Shown piece after piece: positions 44,497 to 53,963 of a stretch of DNA of 64,000 nt; position 1 is the stretch's first letter; each line of letters starts with the position of its first letter. The notes below the pieces were generated by a model, which saw only the letters and a list, made by a program, of their open reading frames with translations, did not search any database and had not been told where the DNA came from. This DNA is from Achromobacter pestifer (GTDB lineage Bacteria; Pseudomonadota; Gammaproteobacteria; Burkholderiales; Burkholderiaceae_B). The stretch covers positions 248,001-312,000 of the forward strand of contig NZ_CP053985.1 of NCBI RefSeq assembly GCF_013267355.1, written 5' to 3'. The translations under genes and the position numbers were made by a program.

Positions 44497-46455
44497 ATGT
44501 CCATACTTCGACAGTTGTTGCTCAGCGTTACCCTCGCCATCGGCGTCATCCTGCTGGGCACGCTCGCGCTCAGCGTGAATACAGCCAGAGAGTACCTGTC
44601 CGGCCAACTACAGGTGCAGAGCACCGATGCCGCCGTATCGCTGGCGCTGTCGCTCTCGCAGCCGGCGAACAATGACCCGGTCGTGCAGGAGTTGCTGGTA
44701 TCGGCGCTGTACGACGGCGGGCACTTCTCGCTGGTGCGCTTGAGCGATCCGGAAGGCAAGGTTCTGATCGAACGGAAATCCACGGCCACTGCGGCGTCGG
44801 TTCCCGCCTGGTTCCAGGCGCTGGCGCCCCTGACAACGCAATCGGCCAGCCACGCTGTCAGCGACGGCTGGCGCCAGATCGGCGAAGTCACGCTGATCGC
44901 CAACGACGCCTATGCCTGGGAAGCCCTGTGGCGCAGCAGCCTCAAGATGATCGCCCTGGTGGTGGGCGCCGGCATTCTGTGGGCGGTGTTCGCCTTCATG
45001 CTGGTAGGCTGGATCAAGAACCGCCTGCTGCGCGAAATCAGCGACCACGTGCGCAGCATCGGCCAGGAATCCCCGACGGCCCAGGTCGAAGCACGCGTGC
45101 CTGAATTGTCTGGCGTAGTGCAGGCCCTGAACCAGACCCGCGAGCGCATCCATGCCAGCGTCGAGGAACAGAACGCCAAGATCGAATCGCTGGAGCTGGA
45201 ACTGAACCAGGATCCGGTCACCGGCCTGCCGAACCGCAAGTACTTCGTCAACGAATTCCGCCGCGCGCTGGAGACCCCCACCGTCACGACCGGACGCGGC
45301 ATCGACGGCGGCCACGTCCTGGTATTCCGCCAGCGCGACCTGGCCGACCTGAACCGCCACATGCCGCGCGAGTTTATCGACCAATGGCTGCGCACTGTCT
45401 GCGAACGCATCCGCGGCACGCTCAAGAGCATGCATGTGGCGTCGCCGCTGCTGGCCCGCCTGAATGGCTCGGATTTCGCCTTGCTGCTGCCGGGCTGCGC
45501 GGCGCCCCAGGCCATGATGGTCGCCGAGCAGGTGCGCGCCGACCTGCACGCGTCCCGCATTCCCGTGGGTGAAGGGCATTTGTGCCGCTGGGCGCAGGCC
45601 ATGACCGACTACGGCCACGGCAGCCAGGCCGGCCCGGTGCTCGCGCGCCTGGACTTCGGCCTGATGCGGGCGGAAAGCGCCGGCAACGATCAGGTCGTGA
45701 TCGCGGGCGCGACCGACATGCAGTCGCCTTCGGAATCGGGTGAACGCGCCTGGAAGGACGCAATTCAATCCGCCCTGGAAGAACATCGCTTCGAATTGGC
45801 CACGGAAAACCTGCAAGCCACCGACGGCAGCACCGTCCGTACCGAGGCGATGCTGATGCTGCGCACCGCCGCCGACCAGGTGCCGATCCCCGCCACGCTG
45901 TTCATTCCGCCTGCCGTGCGTCTGGACCTGGTGGCCGATTGCGACCTGGAAGCCGTGAGCCTGGGGCTGGATTGGCTGGCAGCCAACCCCGGTGAACTCG
46001 CCGTGCGGGTGGCCTTGCCCTCGTTGCGAGGCCAGAAGTTCTTCCGACAGTTGGCCCTGTTGCTGACCGAGCACCGGCCTTTGGCACGCCGCTTGTACCT
46101 CGAAATCGACGCGCACGGCCTGGTGGAGTGCCACGAACAGATCGCCACGCTGGCCCGTGTTGCCTCGGAGTTTGGCGCGCATATCGGCGTGCGCCGCCTG
46201 GCGCAGCAATTCGGCGCGATTGCGCAACTGCACACCCTGCCCTTGTCGTACGTGAAATTGGGCGGCGGCTTCGTCGGCGGCATGTCCCAAAGCCCCGGCA
46301 GCCAGCAGTTGACGGCTTCGGTGTTGGAAACCGCACGCGGCCTGAAGATAGCGGTCTATGCCGAAGACGTGCCGGACGCCGAAACGCAGCGCATCTTGGC
46401 CAAGCTGGGCATCGGCATCATGCGCGGTCCCGGCGTCAGGACGGCCGCGGCATAA
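44497..46455 (+). CDS. lapD: Inside-out c-di-GMP receptor LapD
   Basis: 652 residues from the ATG at 44497 (MSILRQLLLSVTLAIGVILL). An upstream ATG at 44479 overlaps the lapG stop, but the later start puts the LapG-binding tryptophan exactly at residue 125 (SDGWRQIG), the number it has in Pseudomonas LapD. Architecture: membrane helix, periplasmic output domain, second helix (about 155-175), HAMP, degenerate GGDEF (NGSDF in place of GGDEF) and degenerate EAL (TEAML, catalytic residues lost). With c-di-GMP bound to the EAL part, the periplasmic domain holds LapG and the adhesins stay on the surface. Neither enzymatic activity is expected. Confidence 0.95.
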   Translation: MSILRQLLLSVTLAIGVILLGTLALSVNTAREYLSGQLQVQSTDAAVSLALSLSQPANNDPVVQELLVSALYDGGHFSLVRLSDPEGKVLIERKSTATAASVPAWFQALAPLTTQSASHAVSDGWRQIGEVTLIANDAYAWEALWRSSLKMIALVVGAGILWAVFAFMLVGWIKNRLLREISDHVRSIGQESPTAQVEARVPELSGVVQALNQTRERIHASVEEQNAKIESLELELNQDPVTGLPNRKYFVNEFRRALETPTVTTGRGIDGGHVLVFRQRDLADLNRHMPREFIDQWLRTVCERIRGTLKSMHVASPLLARLNGSDFALLLPGCAAPQAMMVAEQVRADLHASRIPVGEGHLCRWAQAMTDYGHGSQAGPVLARLDFGLMRAESAGNDQVVIAGATDMQSPSESGERAWKDAIQSALEEHRFELATENLQATDGSTVRTEAMLMLRTAADQVPIPATLFIPPAVRLDLVADCDLEAVSLGLDWLAANPGELAVRVALPSLRGQKFFRQLALLLTEHRPLARRLYLEIDAHGLVECHEQIATLARVASEFGAHIGVRRLAQQFGAIAQLHTLPLSYVKLGGGFVGGMSQSPGSQQLTASVLETARGLKIAVYAEDVPDAETQRILAKLGIGIMRGPGVRTAAA

Positions 46456-46557
46456 GGCGGCCGGTCAAGGCGACCGGCCTTCTTGACCGACCAGGGCGGC
46501 CGGTCAAAGTGGCCCACAATCGAGGTGGCCGTGTCCGCTGCAGCCGCCACGGCGGCC

Positions 46558-47397
46558 TCAGCGGGAGGCTTTGCCCTTGGACTGTTCGTACAGCGGCAGC
46601 ACCTGCTGCGCAGCGGCCTGCAGATCGCTGATGCGCGATGCGGCCGACGGGTGGGTCGACAGGATTTCGGGTGGGGCGCTGCCCTGGTCGGCCGCGCCCA
46701 TCTTCTGCCACAGCGTCACGGCGGCGCGCGGGTCGTAGCCCGCCCTGGCCGCCAGCTCCACGCCCATGCGATCGGCTTCGGTTTCGTGCGTACGGCTATT
46801 GGGCAGCGTGAACATGACGCTGGTGAACTGTTCGCCCAGATCGGACGCAGCTGACGACCCCGTGGCGATCGCCAGCACGGACAATCCCAGGTTGGTGGCC
46901 ATCTGCTGGGATACACGCTCGCGCGCATGTTCCCGCAAGGCATGTGAAATCTCGTGCCCCAGCACCGCCGCCAGCTCATCATCCGAGGGCTTGATCTTGG
47001 CGAGCAGCCCCGTGTAGACGGCTATCTTGCCGCCCGGCATGCACCAGGCGTTGATCTCGTTGCTGGACAGCACATGCACTTCCCATTTCCAGCTGGCGGC
47101 GTCAGGGCGGAAGACGCCCGCCTGAGCGATCAAGCGCTGGGAAATGGCGCGGACCCGCGCCACCTGCTGGGCATCGCGGTCCAACAGGCCCTTGGCCTGC
47201 GCCTGCTTGAGTATGTCGGCGTACTGCTGGGTCGCTTCCTGTTCCAGCGCCTGCGAAGGCACCATGCTGGACATGTACTGGGTCCGGTTGACGCCGATGG
47301 CGCCGGATTGCGTGGTGTTCATGCCGGTGCAGCCCGCCAGGGCGGCCAGCGCGAGCGCCGCGCCCGCATTGCGCAGCAGATGACGTTTCCGGTTCAT
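46558..47397 (-). CDS. M48-family zinc metalloprotease lipoprotein
   Basis: 279 residues from the ATG at 47395-47397. The N-terminus is a lipoprotein signal (ALAALAGC, lipid-anchored Cys23). The zinc site is HEISH (148-152) in AAVLGHEISHALREHA with the third ligand in TEADRMG. This resembles the YcaL/LoiP group of periplasmic M48 proteases, which act in envelope quality control. An upstream extension to 47478 overlaps aroC and lacks a signal peptide, so it is rejected. It is convergent with lapD; the 100-bp gap holds short GC-rich inverted repeats of CGGTCAAG. A role in adhesin processing is possible but not shown. Confidence 0.9.
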   Translation of the reverse strand: MNRKRHLLRNAGAALALAALAGCTGMNTTQSGAIGVNRTQYMSSMVPSQALEQEATQQYADILKQAQAKGLLDRDAQQVARVRAISQRLIAQAGVFRPDAASWKWEVHVLSSNEINAWCMPGGKIAVYTGLLAKIKPSDDELAAVLGHEISHALREHARERVSQQMATNLGLSVLAIATGSSAASDLGEQFTSVMFTLPNSRTHETEADRMGVELAARAGYDPRAAVTLWQKMGAADQGSAPPEILSTHPSAASRISDLQAAAQQVLPLYEQSKGKASR

Positions 47398-47434
47398 GGC
47401 GGGCCTCTCAGGTAAATCGAAGAACGGCAGCGTA

Positions 47435-48505
47435 TCAGACTGCCGGATCGCCACACTGGCCGCGGTGGCGCAGGGCATGGTCGATCAAGACCAGCGCCAG
47501 CATCGCTTCGGCGATGGGCGTGGCGCGGATGCCGACGCAAGGATCATGGCGGCCCAGGGTCTGCACCATGACCGGGTCGTTGGCGCGGTTCACGGAGCGG
47601 CGCTCGACCCGGATGCTGGAGGTCGGCTTGATGGCCAGCGACACGGTGACCGGTTGGCCGGTGGAAATGCCGCCCAATACCCCGCCTGCGTTATTGGTCA
47701 GGAAACCATCCGGCGTGATTTCATCGCCGTGCTCCGAGCCGCGCTGCGCGATGCTGTCGAAGCCCGCGCCGATCGAAACGCCCTTCACGGCATTCAGGCC
47801 CATCATCACGTGTGCGATGTCGGCGTCCAGGCGATCGTAGATCGGTTCGCCCCAGCCCGCAGGCAGGTTCTCGGCCACGACCTCGATACGGGCGCCCACG
47901 GAGTCGCCGTCGCGGCGCAACTGGTCCATGTAGGCTTCCAGTTCCGGCACGACCGCTGCGTTGGGCGCGTAGAACGGATTATTGGGAACGTCGTCCCAGG
48001 AAACGAAGGGGATGGCGACGGGGCCAAGCTGGCTCATGTAGCCGCGCACCTTGACGCCGTACTGCTCGGCCAGCCATTTCTTGGCGATGGCGCCCGCCGC
48101 GACGGTCGGCGCCGTCAGACGCGCCGAGGAACGGCCGCCCCCGCGCGGGTCGCGCACGCCGAACTTGCGCCAGTACGCGTAGTCGGCATGGCCCGGACGG
48201 AAGGTGTCCGCAATATTGGAGTAGTCCTTGCTGCGCGCATCGGTGTTGCGAATGAGCAGGCCGATAGGCGTGCCCGTCGTCACTCCCTCGTATACGCCCG
48301 ACAGGATTTCCACCTGATCGGCTTCCTGGCGCTGCGTGACGTGGCGGGATGTGCCAGGGCGGCGACGGTCCAGTTCGAGCTGGATGTCGGAGACATCCAG
48401 TGGCAGCCCCGGAGGACAGCCATCCACGATGCAACCGATGGCCGGCCCGTGGGATTCGCCGAAATTGGTGACGGTAAAGAGGGTACCTAGGGTATTGCCG
48501 GGCAT
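47435..48505 (-). CDS. aroC: Chorismate synthase
   Basis: 356 residues. The last shikimate-pathway step: FMN-dependent elimination of phosphate from EPSP to chorismate. All three family signatures are present: [18 protein letters not shown] at the N-terminus, [18 protein letters not shown] in the middle, and the C-terminal [20 protein letters not shown]. The [16 protein letters not shown] stretch binds FMN/substrate. It is a housekeeping gene placed among c-di-GMP genes and likely co-transcribed with the protease gene 37 bp downstream. Confidence 0.98.
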   Translation of the reverse strand: MPGNTLGTLFTVTNFGESHGPAIGCIVDGCPPGLPLDVSDIQLELDRRRPGTSRHVTQRQEADQVEILSGVYEGVTTGTPIGLLIRNTDARSKDYSNIADTFRPGHADYAYWRKFGVRDPRGGGRSSARLTAPTVAAGAIAKKWLAEQYGVKVRGYMSQLGPVAIPFVSWDDVPNNPFYAPNAAVVPELEAYMDQLRRDGDSVGARIEVVAENLPAGWGEPIYDRLDADIAHVMMGLNAVKGVSIGAGFDSIAQRGSEHGDEITPDGFLTNNAGGVLGGISTGQPVTVSLAIKPTSSIRVERRSVNRANDPVMVQTLGRHDPCVGIRATPIAEAMLALVLIDHALRHRGQCGDPAV

Positions 48506-48541
48506 AGGGAGTCAACAGGTCGGGTTTGCAAGCAACCCCGA

Positions 48542-49987
48542 TTATGACACCGCCGAAGCCAAAGCCTGGATTTCGGACGCCGGCGCAGGCCGTCCCAACA
48601 GGAAACCCTGCATCACCCGGCATCCCAGGGACTTCAGGATCTCGCGCTGGCCTTCGGTTTCGACGCCTTCAGCCACCACCGGCAGATGCATCGCCTGGCA
48701 CAGGCCGAACAGCGCCGAGACCACCTCGCGGCTGCCGGCGTCGGATTCCAGCGCGGAGATGAAGCTGCGGTCGATCTTGACCCAGTCGATGGGCAGGCAG
48801 CGCAGGTGGTTCAGGCTGGAATAGCCGCAGCCGAAATCGTCCAACGCCACGCCGATGCCCATCGCCCGCAGCGTGTTCAGGATCTTCACATGCCGTTCAT
48901 AGTGCAGGATGAAGAGGGATTCCGTGATCTCCAGCACCAGCTTGCGTGGCGCCAGATTCGCGACCGCCAACGCATTCGACACGAGTTCGACCAGGCCGTC
49001 CTCGTTCATCTGCTTGACCGAGAGGTTCACATGCACGCGCCAAGTCGCCGGCCACAGCGCCGCCTGCGTACATGCCCGCTCGAGGATCCAGGCTCCCAGC
49101 GGCACGATCAGGCCGCTGCGCTCAGCCAGTTCGATAGTCACGGCCGGCGATACGCTGCCGAGCACGGGATGATGCCAGCGCAGCAGCGCCTCGCATCCCT
49201 GCACCATGCCCGTGCCGCTGTCGCAGACCGGCTGGTAATACAGTTCGAACTGCTCCATGGCCGGCGTGGTCAACGCCAGCCGCAGGTCGTTTTCCAGGCC
49301 CTGCTGGTCGCGCTGGCGCGCCAGCATGCGGAAATCGAACAGATTCCAGCCCGGCCCGCCGCGCTCCTTCAGCGGCAGCAGAGCCACTTGCACACAGCGC
49401 TGCAGCTCTTCCACGCTGCGGCCATGCTCGGGATACAAGGCCGCGCCGACGCGGAACATGGCCATCAGCGGACGCCCCCCCAACTCGTAAGGTGCGCTCA
49501 GGGCTTCCAGCAGCTTGGCCGACACTTGCGCCGCCCCCGCTTCGTCCACATCGGGTGCGCAGACCGTGAACGCATCCGCCCCGGTGCGCGCCACCATGCC
49601 GCCCATGGACCGGCAGATCAGGCCCAGGCGGTTGGCCACCTGTACCAGCAGGGCTTGGTCTTCGCCCGCGCGCAACATGGCGCTGATCTCGGCATATTGC
49701 TCGAAGCTCACCAGGAAAAAAGCGCCGCGGCGCGAATGGCCCTCGGCCTGGTTGAGCCAGGCACGGACGCGCCGGTGCAATTCCTGTTGGCTCAGGACAC
49801 CGGTCAGTTCATCGCGCGTCAGGCGTTGACGCAACAGGCGTTCCCTGCGCACGAAGACCCAGCACATCGCTACAAGTGCGCCCGCTAGCGTCAGGCACAG
49901 TGCGAGCAGATAACTCTCACGCACGAAGCCCCCTATCCATAAGCCCCTGGCGTTGCGGTTCGACGGGGAACCCAAGGACTGTAACAT
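48542..49987 (-). CDS. c-di-GMP phosphodiesterase (degenerate GGDEF, intact EAL)
   Basis: 481 residues as drawn. The ATG at 49987 has no ribosome site; a GTG at 49924 behind GGGGGC fits better and gives 460 residues. One membrane helix (about 26-46) precedes a GGDEF domain whose signature reads TGADAF, so it has no cyclase activity. The EAL domain is complete: EALLRW (Glu266), Asn321 in HVNLS, Glu353 in LEITES, Asp383-Asp384 in LDDFGCGYSSL, Lys404 in VKIDRSF, Glu440 in VAEGVE and Gln460 in MQGFLLGRP. It should hydrolyse c-di-GMP to pGpG. It is divergent from the second lapD-like gene and close to lapD, so it is a strong candidate for locally lowering the signal that LapD reads. Confidence 0.92.
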   Translation of the reverse strand: MLQSLGSPSNRNARGLWIGGFVRESYLLALCLTLAGALVAMCWVFVRRERLLRQRLTRDELTGVLSQQELHRRVRAWLNQAEGHSRRGAFFLVSFEQYAEISAMLRAGEDQALLVQVANRLGLICRSMGGMVARTGADAFTVCAPDVDEAGAAQVSAKLLEALSAPYELGGRPLMAMFRVGAALYPEHGRSVEELQRCVQVALLPLKERGGPGWNLFDFRMLARQRDQQGLENDLRLALTTPAMEQFELYYQPVCDSGTGMVQGCEALLRWHHPVLGSVSPAVTIELAERSGLIVPLGAWILERACTQAALWPATWRVHVNLSVKQMNEDGLVELVSNALAVANLAPRKLVLEITESLFILHYERHVKILNTLRAMGIGVALDDFGCGYSSLNHLRCLPIDWVKIDRSFISALESDAGSREVVSALFGLCQAMHLPVVAEGVETEGQREILKSLGCRVMQGFLLGRPAPASEIQALASAVS

Positions 49988-50433
49988 TTTTTAAGATATG
50001 CATTATTTTCGCAAAAAACGCCACACTTCAGAGGCAACGCACCTCTTTTCCCTGTATTCCTACGATTACTCTGGTTGCTCGCGGAGGGGCTGGATGGCCA
50101 CGAAAGGCTAGAGCCGACCCTTTGCGCCATGCTCGCCCTACTACTTACGACAGCTACACCCGAAAAATTAATACACCGTGTCTCGATAGTTGTCATTCAA
50201 AATCGGACAGCATCGAAATAATTGCACAGCTTGACCCCGTATGGCATGAATTTAGTAATATTCGGCACGTTCTGTGACATGTAGAATTGCTGTACCACTG
50301 ATGTATTAGTGATTCGTATCACACCCTTATCCAGGCCTTCCAGCGCTGATCGAGATCCGACGCCACTCCAACCGGACACCTGGCAGTCCTCAGTTCAGGC
50401 CGCGCAGCGGCCAGGAAGGGAACCTCCAAATAC
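49988..50433. promoter_or_regulatory. AT-rich divergent region between phosphodiesterase and second lapD-like gene
   Basis: About 446 bp with no gene and markedly higher AT content than the neighbours, most clearly 49980-50040 and 50150-50340. It must contain the two divergent promoters. The only well-formed operator-like sequence I see is the GTGA-N6-TCAC site at 50309-50322. Confidence 0.5.
50308..50323 (+). promoter_or_regulatory. CRP/FNR-family-like operator
   Basis: AGTGATTCGTATCACA fits the TGTGA-N6-TCACA pattern of CRP-type regulators with one mismatch and forms a perfect GTGAT-N4-ATCAC inverted repeat. It lies about 110 bp upstream of the second lapD-like start. Confidence 0.45.
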
Positions 50434-52407
50434 ATGTCCACATTCCGCCGGCTACTTTTCTTCACCGCTCTCCTGATCGGCCTCGTTCTGCTGGGCGCGC
50501 AGGCCGTGGGAATGCTGGCCGCGCACCGCTATCTGACCTCGCAGTTGGCGCAACGAAGCGACGACGGCGCCAACGCGCTCGCCTGGGCGCTGTCGCATGC
50601 CGCCGGCGGCCCCAGCGAGCTGGCCGCGCTGGCGGATGAACTGTACGCGCAAGGCGGTTACGCGCTGGTGCGCATCACCACCGAAAACGGCATCCCCGCC
50701 ATCGAGCGCCGAACGCAGCACACTGACCTTCAGCCCCGTGAACACGATTGGCGCGACACCTGGCTGAACATGGAAGCGCCCGCCGTGTCGCGGCCTTACA
50801 CGGCTCCGGACGGCAGCTCGCGAGGCGCCGTTACCGTGCAGGCGGATTCGCGGACTGCCCGCGACACCCTGTGGCAAGGCGGCGTGCGAGTTCTGGGGCT
50901 GGTGCTGGCCGCAGGTCTGCTGTGGATCCTGTTCTCCCTGAACCTGGCGCGGCGGATAGAAGCGCGCACCTCGCGCGACATCTGCGAACGCGTGCGTGCG
51001 CTGGCCCCGGGCAACCGCAAGACATTGAACGGCACGTGCGAACTGGCGGGCGTCGATCAGGCGCTGGTGGATGCGCAACGCATGGTCGCCGCCACCGTGC
51101 AGGAACAGAATGCCCGGATCGAATCGCTTCAGAGCGAGATCTACAAGGATCCCATTACCCGACTGCACAACCGCAAGTACTTTGTCGATCAGTTCAGGCA
51201 GGCGCTGGCGGACAAGGATCCCGAAGCAGGCGGCCATCTGCTGATGTTCCGCCAACGCGATCTGGCGCAAATCAACCGGCACCTCTCGCGCGCCTTCACG
51301 GACCAGTGGCTGCGCTCATCCTCCGACCGGCTGCGCAAGCTGGTGGCTGAATTCGGCGGCCCGGCAGCCATGCTCGCGCGCATCAGCGGTTCGGACTTTG
51401 CGCTGCTGCTGCCACGCACCTCGGCGCCGCAAGCCAGCCTGCTGGCCGAGCGGGTGCGGCGCGAACTGCGCTCGCTGCGGGTACCCATGGACAAGCACGA
51501 GTCCTGCCGCTGGGCCCTGGCGCTGGCCTCCTACGCGCCAGGAGATGGCATGAGCGATACGCTGGCGCGGCTGGACCACGCCCTGATGTGCGCCGAAAGC
51601 GCCGACGACGACCAGATCGCGCCGGCCAGCCGCGCGCCGGACAGCACGCGCATCGGCGAGTACAGCTGGCACGACGCGCTGGTTACGGCGCTCGAACAGC
51701 ATAGGTTCTCCTTGTCCGTGCAGCCCCTGCACGACCTTTCCGGCGCCCTGCTGCACCAGGAAGCCAGCCTGACCCTGCATGACACCAGCGGCGCCGACCC
51801 CGTGCCGGCCTCGATCTTCATGCCCCCCGCCGTCCGTCTCGGCCTCTCCGCCGAATGCGACATACAAGCCATCCGCCTGGGGCTGGACTGGCTGTTCGCG
51901 CGCCCCGGCGCGCTGGCGGTGGCGATTTCACTGGCATCGATCGCCCAGCCTTCGTTCCAGTCCAGGCTGCAACGCATGCTGGCCGACCGCCCCGCCCTGA
52001 GCGCGCGCCTGATCGTGGAAATCGACGCGGCGGCCCTGGCCGTGCAAGGGGCGGACCTGCACCCGCTTTGCGATATCATCGTGGCCGCCGGCGCCCGAGT
52101 CGGCGTGAGCCGGCTGTCGTACCAGTTCGGCGCCATCGAGCATCTGCACGAGTTCCCCTTGTCGTACCTGAAGCTCTGTGGCGGCTTCATCACCGGGCTG
52201 CTCCACAGCCCGGGCAGCCAGCACCTCGCGGCCACAGCGGTGGCCACAGCCTCGGCGCTGGATATCGCGGTCTATGCCGAAGACGTGCCTGACATCGCCA
52301 CGCAGAACGTCCTGGCGGGCCTCGGCGTCCACGCCATGCGCGGGCCTGTCGTAAACTCCGCCCAGACGCACGACCTCGCTCCTGATCATCCATGGGTTTC
52401 CAGTTGA
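50434..52407 (+). CDS. Second LapD-like receptor (LapD paralogue lacking Trp125)
   Basis: 657 residues. It aligns end to end with LapD of this window: MSTFRRLLFFTALLIGLVLL at the start, periplasmic domain, second membrane helix (about 153-173), HAMP, degenerate GGDEF (SGSDF) and degenerate EAL (HQEASLTL in place of EAL). Key landmarks are shared, such as FRQRDLAQINRHLSRAFTDQ-type and LSYxKLxGGF stretches. The periplasmic loop that carries the LapG-anchoring Trp in LapD reads APDGSSRGAV here: the Trp is gone and the loop is a residue shorter. It may therefore not bind LapG, or may bind another partner. Its stop overlaps the histidine kinase gene start by 16 nt. Confidence 0.9.
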   Translation: MSTFRRLLFFTALLIGLVLLGAQAVGMLAAHRYLTSQLAQRSDDGANALAWALSHAAGGPSELAALADELYAQGGYALVRITTENGIPAIERRTQHTDLQPREHDWRDTWLNMEAPAVSRPYTAPDGSSRGAVTVQADSRTARDTLWQGGVRVLGLVLAAGLLWILFSLNLARRIEARTSRDICERVRALAPGNRKTLNGTCELAGVDQALVDAQRMVAATVQEQNARIESLQSEIYKDPITRLHNRKYFVDQFRQALADKDPEAGGHLLMFRQRDLAQINRHLSRAFTDQWLRSSSDRLRKLVAEFGGPAAMLARISGSDFALLLPRTSAPQASLLAERVRRELRSLRVPMDKHESCRWALALASYAPGDGMSDTLARLDHALMCAESADDDQIAPASRAPDSTRIGEYSWHDALVTALEQHRFSLSVQPLHDLSGALLHQEASLTLHDTSGADPVPASIFMPPAVRLGLSAECDIQAIRLGLDWLFARPGALAVAISLASIAQPSFQSRLQRMLADRPALSARLIVEIDAAALAVQGADLHPLCDIIVAAGARVGVSRLSYQFGAIEHLHEFPLSYLKLCGGFITGLLHSPGSQHLAATAVATASALDIAVYAEDVPDIATQNVLAGLGVHAMRGPVVNSAQTHDLAPDHPWVSS

Positions 52408-53948
52408 CGGAAGGCATGCTGCTTCGCATCTGTTGGCTTTTGCGCGTCCGCAGGCCTTTGCACCCGCGCCGCACTGGTGACGCCTCCGCGGTTCGGCAAA
52501 CCATGCTGCCCCGCCTGGGGCTGTTGTTGTGCGCCCTGCTCGGTCCCGGCGCCGCCCTGGCGTACAGCCCGGGCGCTTCCTATGAAGACCTGCATCTGGG
52601 CCTGACAGCCGGTGTCGCCACCGCCTGCGGCGTGGCCTGTGCCGTCGCGTGGGCGGCCACCCGCAATGCCATTTACGGCGCGGGTCTGGCTTTCATGCTG
52701 CTCGAAGGCGTGTTCCGCTCCATGCCCACACTGCTACCCCCCGCATCGCTGCAAGCCGGTTCCTATGCGGCCTTGCTGGCGCTCACCACGCCCATTCTTG
52801 CGGCAGCGTGCGCCACCAAGCTGGCGACGGCCTGCCGCTGGGCCAGCGCGGCGTTGGCGATAGTGTCGATACTGGCGCTGATCATCGCCTACGACCCAGG
52901 CAACGGCATCGCGTCCGCCACGATCGCCGGCGCCTGCGCCATCGCCAGCCTGCCGCTGGCCATCTGGTTCCTGATCCGCGCCGCAGGCAGGACACCGGCA
53001 CGCGCGGCCTCGCTGGCCTTGGCTGGCGCATACAGCGTCTCGGCCTGGTTGCTTGGGCACGACGCCTGGTTACCCCAGAGCGGAGCCGGCGCGATCGTCG
53101 AGCTGGCGCGACTGCTGCTGGTGTCGAGCGCCTTGACCTTGCTTGCAACCGATCAACACGGCCGCCCGCAGCAGGGATCGAAAAGCGCAGGCCACGAGCA
53201 CACCGATGCGGAACACCTTGCCCAAGGCGAGCTGAGGCTAGCGGAACTGGCCGGCGCGCTCGACACGCAGCGCCAGATGAATGCGCTGATCTCGCACGAA
53301 TTGCGCGCGCCGCTAGCCACCGTCAGCGCGGCAGCCCAGTCCTTGGACATGATACTTGCCGAGAGCGGCGAGGCCGTGGACAACCGCCTGGCGCGCATTC
53401 ATCGCTCGGTCACCCGGATGACCGAACTCATGGATCAGCTGCTGAGTCAGGACAGGCTGGGCGAGCAGGCATGGACGCCTCGCGGCGAACAAACCGACAT
53501 GGCGGACCTGGTGCGCGATGTGGTCACGGCGATGCAGCCCGATACGGCGCATGCGCTGATGCTGCAAGCCGGCGCATCCCTGCCGGTCTATTGCGACCGC
53601 CCCCTGACCAGCGTGGTGGTGCGCAACCTGATCCACAACGCCATCAAATATTCACCGGCGAATGAGCCTGTCCGCATAGAGACCGGCGAAACCCGAGTGG
53701 GGGCCATTCCGATGGCTTGGGTGGCGGTCACCGACCGCGGTCCGGGCATCGGCGTGGAGGAGCAAACCAGAATCTTCGAACCGCATTTCCGGCGCTCGGC
53801 GCACCGGGAGACGCAAGGCATGGGCATCGGCCTCTATCTGGCCCGGCGCATCTGCCAGAACCAGGGCGGCTCACTGACCATGGAAAGCGAAGTGGGCGTA
53901 GGCACGCGCTTCGTCGTCACCCTACCGGCAAGCGCTCCGGCGGCTTGA
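52392..53948 (+). CDS. Membrane sensor histidine kinase
   Basis: 518 residues as drawn from the ATG overlapping the previous gene. Another ATG at 52503 would begin directly with a signal-like sequence (MLPRLGLLLCALLGPGAALA) and is a serious alternative. About seven hydrophobic segments (60-255) make a multi-spanning sensor with no clear extracellular domain. The H-box is LISHELRAP with phospho-His302; the N-box is NLIHNAIKYSP; G-boxes are DRGPGIGVEEQ and GMGIGLYLARRI. It autophosphorylates and passes phosphate to a response regulator, most likely the OmpR-type protein whose gene converges on it 15 bp away. Overlap with the LapD-like gene suggests joint expression. Confidence 0.9.
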   Translation: MGFQLTEGMLLRICWLLRVRRPLHPRRTGDASAVRQTMLPRLGLLLCALLGPGAALAYSPGASYEDLHLGLTAGVATACGVACAVAWAATRNAIYGAGLAFMLLEGVFRSMPTLLPPASLQAGSYAALLALTTPILAAACATKLATACRWASAALAIVSILALIIAYDPGNGIASATIAGACAIASLPLAIWFLIRAAGRTPARAASLALAGAYSVSAWLLGHDAWLPQSGAGAIVELARLLLVSSALTLLATDQHGRPQQGSKSAGHEHTDAEHLAQGELRLAELAGALDTQRQMNALISHELRAPLATVSAAAQSLDMILAESGEAVDNRLARIHRSVTRMTELMDQLLSQDRLGEQAWTPRGEQTDMADLVRDVVTAMQPDTAHALMLQAGASLPVYCDRPLTSVVVRNLIHNAIKYSPANEPVRIETGETRVGAIPMAWVAVTDRGPGIGVEEQTRIFEPHFRRSAHRETQGMGIGLYLARRICQNQGGSLTMESEVGVGTRFVVTLPASAPAA

Positions 53949-53963
53949 CCGCCGCGGGCGTGT

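Noticed and set aside
50452..51282. 276-residue minus-strand frame opposite the second lapD-like gene
   Set aside because: Antisense shadow; the plus-strand protein aligns with LapD over its full length.
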